A stretch of DNA of 49,913 nt from an uncultured Comamonadaceae bacterium (lineage in GTDB: Bacteria > Pseudomonadota > Gammaproteobacteria > Burkholderiales > Burkholderiaceae), in contig CAMLSD010000022.1 in NCBI GenBank assembly GCA_946482595.1, positions 1 through 49,913 of the forward strand, in the 5' to 3' direction. The translations under genes were made by a program, and so were the position numbers. Below the pieces are notes generated by a model. That model was not told the DNA's origin. It saw only the letters and a program-made list of their open reading frames with translations, and did no database searches. The first letter of the stretch is position 1; each line of letters opens with the position of its first letter. Below, one piece after another: positions 44,629 through 49,913 of the stretch.

Positions 44629-44657
44629 TCCATACACATACGTATGTGCATTGACAA
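44629..44657 (-). promoter_or_regulatory. tetR promoter with operator candidate 2
   Basis: On the minus strand, TTGTCA (44657-44652), a 17-base spacer, then TATGGA (44634-44629). The spacer contains the perfect 14-bp palindrome CACATACGTATGTG (44635-44648), so a bound TetR would block its own promoter. A TTGACA on the plus strand (44651-44656) may be the -35 of the ligase operon, but I see no good -10. Confidence 0.5.
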
Positions 44658-44709
44658 AACGGAAGCACCGGCACCCGACCTGCGGGCCGACCCGGCCGAC
44701 GGAGACACC

Positions 44710-46512
44710 ATGGACACGCCTCGCCTCGATCACCCTGACTTCCTGGCGCCCCCACGCACGGTGATGGAACCCCGGCCCGACGGCAGCTTCGTGCTGCGCT
44801 CGCCTGACATGCTGGCCCCCTACGCCCGCTGCGTCGGAGAGTGGCTGGAGCACTGGGCACGCCACACGCCCGAGGCCCTGGCGCTGGCGGAACGCAGCAC
44901 CGACGGCGGCTGGCGCCGGCTCGACTACGGCAGCCTGCGCGCCTGGGTCGGACGTGTCGCGCAGGGCCTGCTCGACCTGGACCTGGAACCGCAGGCCCCG
45001 GTCGTCGTGCTGTCCGACAACGCCATCGACCACGCGGTGCTGATGCTGGCGGCCATGCACGTGGGGCGGCCGGTCTGCACGGTCTCGAGCGCCTACAGCC
45101 GGCACACGCAGGACCCATCGCGCATCCGCGCCATCCTGCAGGCCCTGCGCCCGGCGCTGGTCTATGCGTCCGATGCAGCAGTGTATGGAGCCGCCCTGGC
45201 CGCATCCGACTGCCCGGCCGTGGCCGTGTTTTCGCACAACGCGGCGCTGCACGCGGGGGCCCTCTCCTTCGACGCCCTGGGACGGGCCGCGGAAACCCCG
45301 GCGGTGATGCAGGCCTTTGCCAGGATCGAACCCGACGATCACGCCAAGTACCTGCTGACCTCGGGTTCAACCGGCCGCCCCAAGGTGGTCATCAACACGC
45401 ACCGCATGCTGTGTGCGAACCAGCAGATGATGCGCCAGACCTGGCGCTTCCTCGCGCACGAGAAACCGGTGATCCTCGACTGGCTGCCCTGGAGCCACAC
45501 CTTCGGCGGCAACCACAACCTGAACCTCGTGCTGTGCAACGGTGGCAGCCTCACCATCGACGACGGGCGCCCGATGCCCGGGCTGATCGAGCGCACCGTG
45601 CGCAACCTGCGCGAAGTCCGGCCGAACCTGTACTTCAATGTGCCGCGCGGCTTCGACATGCTGCTGCCGCACCTGGAGGCCGACGACACCCTGGCGCGCC
45701 AGTTTTTCGAGCGCCTGCGCATGGTGTTCTATGCCGGCGCGGCCCTGCCGCAGGCCTCCTGGGCGCGGCTCGAGGCCGTGGCGGCCCGCGTGCGCGACGA
45801 ACCGGTCTGGTTCACCACGTCGTGGGGCGCCACCGAAACGGCACCGGCCATCACCACCGCCCACTGGCGCCTGGACCGGGCCGGTGTGATCGGGCTGCCG
45901 CTGCCCGAGATGGCGCTCAAGTTCGTGCCCAGCGGCGACAAGCTCGAGCTGCGCGTGCGCGGCACCGCCGTGTTCCCCGGCTATCGCAACGAGCCCGAGC
46001 TGACGGCCCAGGCCTTCGACGAAGAGGGCTACTACCGCATCGGAGACGCGGGCTATCTGCTCGACCCGCAGCGGCCCGAACGTGGCGTCGTGTTCAACGG
46101 TCGTGTCGCCGAGGACTTCAAGCTCACCACCGGCACCTGGGTGTCGGTCGGCACCTTGCGGCTCAGGCTGGTCTCGGCGCTGGCGCCACTGGCGCAGGAC
46201 GCCGTCATCACCGGCCACGACCGCGACGAGGTCGGTGCACTGATCTTTCCCAGTGCACAGGCACGTGCACTCGACGCCGAGGCGCTGGCCGCGCAGTTGC
46301 GAGCGGCCCTGGGCACGCTGCGTGTCTCGGGCGGTGGCTCCTCGCAGAACGTCACGCGTGTGCTGCTGCTCGACGAACCGCCCAACGCCGACGCCGGTGA
46401 AATCACCGACAAGGGCTACATCAACCAGCGCGCCGTGCTGGTGCGCCGCGCCGCCGACGTGCAGGCGCTGTACGCCACCCCCCGCGACCCCCGAGTCATC
46501 CATCTCGACTGA
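44710..46512 (+). CDS. Feruloyl-CoA synthase-like acyl-CoA ligase
   Basis: 600 aa, ATG after GGAG. AMP-binding enzyme: P-loop LTSGSTGRPKVVINTH, WLPWSHTFGGNHNLN, TTSWGATETAP, GDAGYLLD, and the catalytic C-terminal Lys in EITDKGYINQRAVL. The segment GRVAEDFKLTTGTWVSVG is typical of feruloyl-CoA synthases. It would join a hydroxycinnamate or similar acid to CoA with ATP. The hydratase gene follows 5 bases later. Confidence 0.88.
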   Translation: MDTPRLDHPDFLAPPRTVMEPRPDGSFVLRSPDMLAPYARCVGEWLEHWARHTPEALALAERSTDGGWRRLDYGSLRAWVGRVAQGLLDLDLEPQAPVVVLSDNAIDHAVLMLAAMHVGRPVCTVSSAYSRHTQDPSRIRAILQALRPALVYASDAAVYGAALAASDCPAVAVFSHNAALHAGALSFDALGRAAETPAVMQAFARIEPDDHAKYLLTSGSTGRPKVVINTHRMLCANQQMMRQTWRFLAHEKPVILDWLPWSHTFGGNHNLNLVLCNGGSLTIDDGRPMPGLIERTVRNLREVRPNLYFNVPRGFDMLLPHLEADDTLARQFFERLRMVFYAGAALPQASWARLEAVAARVRDEPVWFTTSWGATETAPAITTAHWRLDRAGVIGLPLPEMALKFVPSGDKLELRVRGTAVFPGYRNEPELTAQAFDEEGYYRIGDAGYLLDPQRPERGVVFNGRVAEDFKLTTGTWVSVGTLRLRLVSALAPLAQDAVITGHDRDEVGALIFPSAQARALDAEALAAQLRAALGTLRVSGGGSSQNVTRVLLLDEPPNADAGEITDKGYINQRAVLVRRAADVQALYATPRDPRVIHLD

Positions 46513-46517
46513 CCCTC

Positions 46518-47327
46518 ATGTCCCCTGACTTCCAACCCGTGTCCGGCCTGGCCGGGCAGTTGTCGATGCTGCGCGTCGAATCCTGCGGCGCCGTGGTGCA
46601 TGTCCGGCTGAACCGGCCCGCCAAGCGCAATGCCATCAGCGACGCGCTGATCGCGCAGATCCACACTGCCTTCCTCCATCTCCCGCGCGAGGCCCGTGTG
46701 GCGGTGATCAGCGGGCAGGGCGAGCACTTCTGCGCCGGGCTGGACCTGGCCGAAGTCACCGAGCGCAGCGTGAGCGAAGGCATCACGCACTCCCGCGCCT
46801 GGCATGCCGCCTTCGACTGCATCCAGTTCGGCCCGGTGCCGGTGATCGCCGTGCTGCACGGCGCCGTGGTGGGCGGCGGCCTGGAACTGGCCAGTGCCGC
46901 GCACCTGCGCGTGGCCGAAACGAGCAGCTTCTACGGCCTGCCGGAAGGCCAGCGCGGCATCTTTGTCGGTGGCGGCGGCTCGGCACGCATCACGCGCCTG
47001 ATGGGCGTCTCGCGGATGACCGACATGATGCTGACCGGCCGTGTGTTCGACGCCCAGGAAGGGCAGGCCGCCGGCCTGTCGAACTATCTCGTGGCCGACG
47101 GCCAGGGTCTCGCGAAGGCGTTCGCCCTGGCCGAGCGCATCGCCACCAACGCGCCGCTGTCGAATCTCGCGATCACGCAGGCGCTGCCGCGCATCGCCGA
47201 CCTGCCGCAGGCCGAGGGGCTGTTCGTCGAATCCCTCATGTCGGCGATTGCCCAGGGTGACGACGCCGCCAAGCAGCGCGTGCGTGACTTCCTCGAGAAG
47301 CGGGCCGGCAAGGTGGCCAGGTCATGA
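46518..47327 (+). CDS. Enoyl-CoA hydratase/isomerase (crotonase) family protein
   Basis: 269 aa. Crotonase fold: RLNRPAKRNAIS, oxyanion-hole segments GEHFCAGLDL and GAVVGGGLELASAAHLRVA, then a LPEGQRGIFVGGGGSARITR loop. It lacks the signature I know for hydroxycinnamoyl-CoA hydratase-lyase, so a plain beta-oxidation hydratase on the aryl-CoA is more likely. Between the ligase and the thiolase; its stop overlaps the thiolase start (ATGA). Confidence 0.88.
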   Translation: MSPDFQPVSGLAGQLSMLRVESCGAVVHVRLNRPAKRNAISDALIAQIHTAFLHLPREARVAVISGQGEHFCAGLDLAEVTERSVSEGITHSRAWHAAFDCIQFGPVPVIAVLHGAVVGGGLELASAAHLRVAETSSFYGLPEGQRGIFVGGGGSARITRLMGVSRMTDMMLTGRVFDAQEGQAAGLSNYLVADGQGLAKAFALAERIATNAPLSNLAITQALPRIADLPQAEGLFVESLMSAIAQGDDAAKQRVRDFLEKRAGKVARS

Positions 47328-48571
47328 GCCGCGGACTGTTCCAGTCGTTCGACGACGTGTGGCTGCTCGACGGCCTGCGCACGCCGCTGGTCGATCACGG
47401 CGGCGCCCTGGCCGGTGCCTCGGCGACCGACCTGGGCATCAAGGTGGCCCGTGAGCTGCTGTCCCGCGCGGGCATGGCAGCGGACCGTGTGGACTCGGTG
47501 CTGGCCGGCAGCATGGCACCCAGCGACTTCGACCACTTCTACCTGCCGCGGCACATCGGCCTGTATGCCGGTGTGCCGCTGGAGGTGCCCGCACTGCTCG
47601 TGCAGCGCATCTGCGGCACCGGCTTCGAGCTGTTCCGGCAGGCCGGCGAACAGATCGGCTGCGGCGCAGCCCGGGTGGCCCTGCTGGTGGGCAGCGAGTC
47701 GATGACACGCCACCCGATCGCCGCCTTCGAGCATCGCCAGGGGTTCCGCCTCGGCACCCCGCTGGGGTTCAAGGACCTGCTGTGGGAGTCGCTGCACGAC
47801 CCCACCGTCGGCATCAACATGATCCAGACGGCCGAGAACCTCGCCCGGCGCTACGGCATCACCCGGGAGGAGGTCGATGCCCATGCATCACGATCCTTCG
47901 AACGCGCCGTACAGGCCCAGGCCTCGGGCTGGCTGGCCGGCGAGATCGTGCCGGTCGAGTCCGAGACCTTCGCACTGGAAGGCTATCGCCCGCGACACAT
48001 CCGCCTGCAGGGCAAGGCGCCACGGGCCGAACACGACACCCATCCGCGGCTGTCGCCGCCCGAGGTGCTGGCCCGGCTCAAGCCCATCCACCCCGACGGT
48101 GTGCAGACGGGCGGCAACAGCTCGGCACTGACCGACGCCGCAGCCGCGGCGCTCGTCGTGCACGGCGACGTGGCCCGGGCCCATGCACAGCGGCCCCTGG
48201 CGCGTGTTGTTGCTGCGGCGGTGGTCGGTGTCCCGCCCGAGATCATGGGCATCGGCCCGGCACCGGCGATTCGCCTGCTGCTGCAGCGCACCGGGTTGTC
48301 GCTGGACGACATCGGCCGCTTCGAGGTCAACGAAGCCCAGGGCGCCCAGGTGCTGGCCGTGCAACGCGAGCTTGGTCTCGACCCGGATCGACTCAACGTG
48401 CATGGCGGCGCCATCGCCCTTGGCCATCCGCTGTCGGCCACCGGCGTGCGCCTGACAGTGACGCTGGCGCGCCAGCTGCACGAATGCGGCGCCCGCCTGG
48501 GCATCGCTTCGGCCTGCATCGGCGGCGGCCAGGGCATCGCGCTGCTGCTCGAACACCCCGACGCCGCCTGA
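47324..48571 (+). CDS. Thiolase (acetyl-CoA acyltransferase)
   Basis: 415 aa. Active-site Cys in VQRICGTGFELFRQA; the middle has NSSALTDAAAAALVV; HGGAIALGHPLSATGVRL holds the catalytic His; ASACIGGGQGIALLLE holds the second Cys. It would cleave a 3-ketoacyl-CoA to acetyl-CoA and a shortened aryl-CoA. Third gene of the operon; the binding-protein gene follows after 46 bases. Confidence 0.92.
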   Translation: MSRGLFQSFDDVWLLDGLRTPLVDHGGALAGASATDLGIKVARELLSRAGMAADRVDSVLAGSMAPSDFDHFYLPRHIGLYAGVPLEVPALLVQRICGTGFELFRQAGEQIGCGAARVALLVGSESMTRHPIAAFEHRQGFRLGTPLGFKDLLWESLHDPTVGINMIQTAENLARRYGITREEVDAHASRSFERAVQAQASGWLAGEIVPVESETFALEGYRPRHIRLQGKAPRAEHDTHPRLSPPEVLARLKPIHPDGVQTGGNSSALTDAAAAALVVHGDVARAHAQRPLARVVAAAVVGVPPEIMGIGPAPAIRLLLQRTGLSLDDIGRFEVNEAQGAQVLAVQRELGLDPDRLNVHGGAIALGHPLSATGVRLTVTLARQLHECGARLGIASACIGGGQGIALLLEHPDAA

Positions 48572-48617
48572 CCCGCACCCCCTGACCTCACCGACCCCCT
48601 TCAACCCGGAGACCCGC

Positions 48618-49760
48618 ATGACCGCACCCCGTTTCGTCCGCACCGCCCTGGCCGCTGCGGCCCTGGCCGTCACCGGCCTGGCCCAGGCCGACATCACCAT
48701 CGGCGTGAGCCTGCCGCTCACCGGGCCCGCCTCGGGCCTGGGCATCCCGATGAACAACGGCTTCAAGCTGTGGCCCGACACCCTCGCCGGCGAAAAGCTC
48801 AGGATCGTCGTGCTCGACGACGCCACCGACCCGACCAAGGGCGTGCAGAACGCGCGCCGGCTCGTCACCGAAGACAAGGTCGACGTGCTGATGGGTTCGG
48901 GCGCCACACCGGTGGCCATCCCGATGGCCGACGTGGCTGCCGAGGCGCGCACACCACACCTGGCGCTGTCGCCCGCGCCGCTGCCGCCGGGCAAGGACAC
49001 CTGGACCTTCCGCCTGCCGCAGTCCAACGGCGTGATGGCCAACGCGATCGTCGCGCACATGCAGAAGGCCGGCATCAAGAGCGTGGGCTTCATCGGCTAC
49101 ACCGACGCCTACGGCGAGTCCTGGCTGCAGGAGATCACCCCCCGACTGGACAAGGCCGGCATCAAGCTGGTGGCCACCGAACGTTTTGCACGTTCGGACA
49201 CCAGCGTCACCGGCCAGGCCCTGAAGCTCGTGGCCGCCAACCCCGATGCCATGGTGATCGTGGCCTCGGGCTCGGGCGCGGCCATGCCGCAGCTGGCACT
49301 CGTCGAACGCGGCTACAAGGGCCGGGTCTACCAGACCCATGCGGCTGCAACCCGCGACCTGATGCGTGTGGGCGGCAAGGCGGTCGAGGGCACCTTCGTG
49401 TCGTCCGGGCCGGTGGTCGTGGCCGAACAGCTGCCGGCCACCCACCCCACCAAGGCGCAGGGCCTGAAGTTCGTGCAGGCCTATGAAAAGATGTTCGGCG
49501 CCGGTTCGCGCAACCAGCTCGGCGCGCACTCGTACGACGGTTACCTGCTGCTCGAGCAGACCGTGCCGGTGGCCTTGAAGAAGGCCCGCCCCGGCACCCC
49601 CGAGTTCCGCGCCGCGCTGCGCGAGGCCATCGAGACCGCCCAGGGCCTGGCCGTGAGCCACGGGGTGCTCGACTACTCTGCCCAGGACCACTGGGGCTTC
49701 CGTCCCGACACCGGCGTGATCATGAAGGTCGTCAACGGCGACTGGAAACTCGAGCCCTGA
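48618..49760 (+). CDS. Branched-chain-amino-acid-type ABC binding protein (LivK family)
   Basis: 380 aa, with a Sec signal peptide ending at LAQA before DITIGVSLPLTGP. Peripla_BP_6 fold with LIV-type motifs (GVQNARRLVTEDKVDVLMGS, GFIGYTDAYGESW). In catabolic operons like this one, LivK-type proteins often bind aromatic acids rather than amino acids, so an aryl acid is a reasonable guess for the ligand. A strong terminator follows, before the permease gene. Confidence 0.9.
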   Translation: MTAPRFVRTALAAAALAVTGLAQADITIGVSLPLTGPASGLGIPMNNGFKLWPDTLAGEKLRIVVLDDATDPTKGVQNARRLVTEDKVDVLMGSGATPVAIPMADVAAEARTPHLALSPAPLPPGKDTWTFRLPQSNGVMANAIVAHMQKAGIKSVGFIGYTDAYGESWLQEITPRLDKAGIKLVATERFARSDTSVTGQALKLVAANPDAMVIVASGSGAAMPQLALVERGYKGRVYQTHAAATRDLMRVGGKAVEGTFVSSGPVVVAEQLPATHPTKAQGLKFVQAYEKMFGAGSRNQLGAHSYDGYLLLEQTVPVALKKARPGTPEFRAALREAIETAQGLAVSHGVLDYSAQDHWGFRPDTGVIMKVVNGDWKLEP

Positions 49761-49815
49761 TCGGCACACCTCCGACATGCCTGGCGGGGTCTCGTGTCGG
49801 GTCCCCCGCTCCTTC

Positions 49816-49849
49816 GGCAGGGCGCCTGCGTGGTGCCCTGCCTTTTTTT
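49816..49849 (+). terminator. Intrinsic terminator or attenuator before the permease
   Basis: GGCAGGGCGCC, loop TGCGT, GGTGCCCTGCC (11-bp stem with one G-T pair), then seven T residues. It ends 12 bases before the permease start, inside the transporter operon, so it probably lowers permease expression relative to the binding protein. Confidence 0.85.
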
Positions 49850-49861
49850 CTTGAGCAAGCC

Positions 49862-49913
49862 ATGGACTTCTCGATCGCCAGCATCCTGCTGCTCGACGGC
49901 GTGACCAACGGAG
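49862..49913 (+). CDS. Branched-chain-type ABC permease (LivH), 5' end only
   Basis: Seventeen codons, MDFSIASILLLDGVTNG, running off the right edge. This is the usual N-terminus of LivH-type permeases, and it follows a LivK-type gene. Full length, motifs and the other transport genes are outside the window. Confidence 0.7.
   Translation, partial: MDFSIASILLLDGVTNG

Overview
The window is GC-rich, densely coded chromosomal DNA of a betaproteobacterium, most likely of the order Burkholderiales. The taxonomic call is inference. It rests on very high GC at third codon positions, a Bug-type (tripartite tricarboxylate) binding protein, an orphan hemP with a Fur-box-like palindrome, a DUF3348/DUF802/OmpA/DUF2894 cluster that I know mainly from Burkholderiales, and many stop/start (ATGA, GTGA) overlaps. 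I see no rRNA, tRNA, insertion sequence, integrase, phage gene or CRISPR array. Two genes run off the window: a giant repeat protein on the left and a liv-type permease on the right.

Layout. 1-5238 (-): a sulfotransferase gene 17 bases upstream of a giant FG-GAP/Ig-like surface protein with a 1038-bp tandem super-repeat. 5596-7959: a small membrane protein, a small Cys-rich protein, a TauE/SafE-type exporter and its divergent LysR regulator. 7977-14170 (-): an ankyrin protein and a 1581-aa lipoprotein joining LVIVD repeats, LamG, PKD, a beta-propeller, a MauG-like dihaem domain and a ricin-type lectin. 14252-24051: a divergent sugar or polyol locus. One arm has an RbsB/RbsA/RbsC-type importer, an aldo-keto reductase and a DhnA-type aldolase; the other has an FGGY kinase, a GlpD-like dehydrogenase and a GntR regulator. 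24071-24840 (-): hemP behind a Fur-box promoter and an intrinsic terminator that may define a small RNA, plus a small hypothetical gene. 24935-29139 (+): four coupled genes containing a MotA/ZorA-like channel protein with a long coiled tail and a MotB/ZorB-like OmpA protein. 29154-32553: modE divergent from modABC around a ModE box. 32558-34769: a sulfide-response locus (BigR/SqrR-type repressor, two YeeE/YedE half-transporters, persulfide-dioxygenase-like Blh) with overlapping consensus promoters. 34785-38525: a DUF1772 membrane protein, a transmembrane Ser/Thr kinase and a coupled OmpA-like lipoprotein. 38548-42059: a LysR regulator divergent from an M20 peptidase and a Bug-type binding protein. 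42130-43872: a PAS-GGDEF diguanylate cyclase. 43875-49913: a TetR regulator divergent from a feruloyl-CoA synthase-like ligase, an enoyl-CoA hydratase, a thiolase and the start of a branched-chain-type ABC importer.

How the genes work together. The sugar locus reads as a complete pathway: import, phosphorylation, oxidation next to the phosphate to give a ketose 1-phosphate, aldol cleavage to DHAP plus an aldehyde, and aldehyde handling by the reductase. The last operon would import an aryl or phenylpropanoid acid, activate it to its CoA thioester and shorten the side chain. The most promising candidate for an undescribed system is the four-gene motor-like cluster at 24935-29139. It has the two parts of an ion-driven stator (channel with a long cytoplasmic tail, and a plug/peptidoglycan anchor with the conserved Asp) plus two soluble partners of unknown function. 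Wherever I name a start codon, it is supported by a Shine-Dalgarno sequence, a domain boundary or a stop overlap as stated; the others are provisional.
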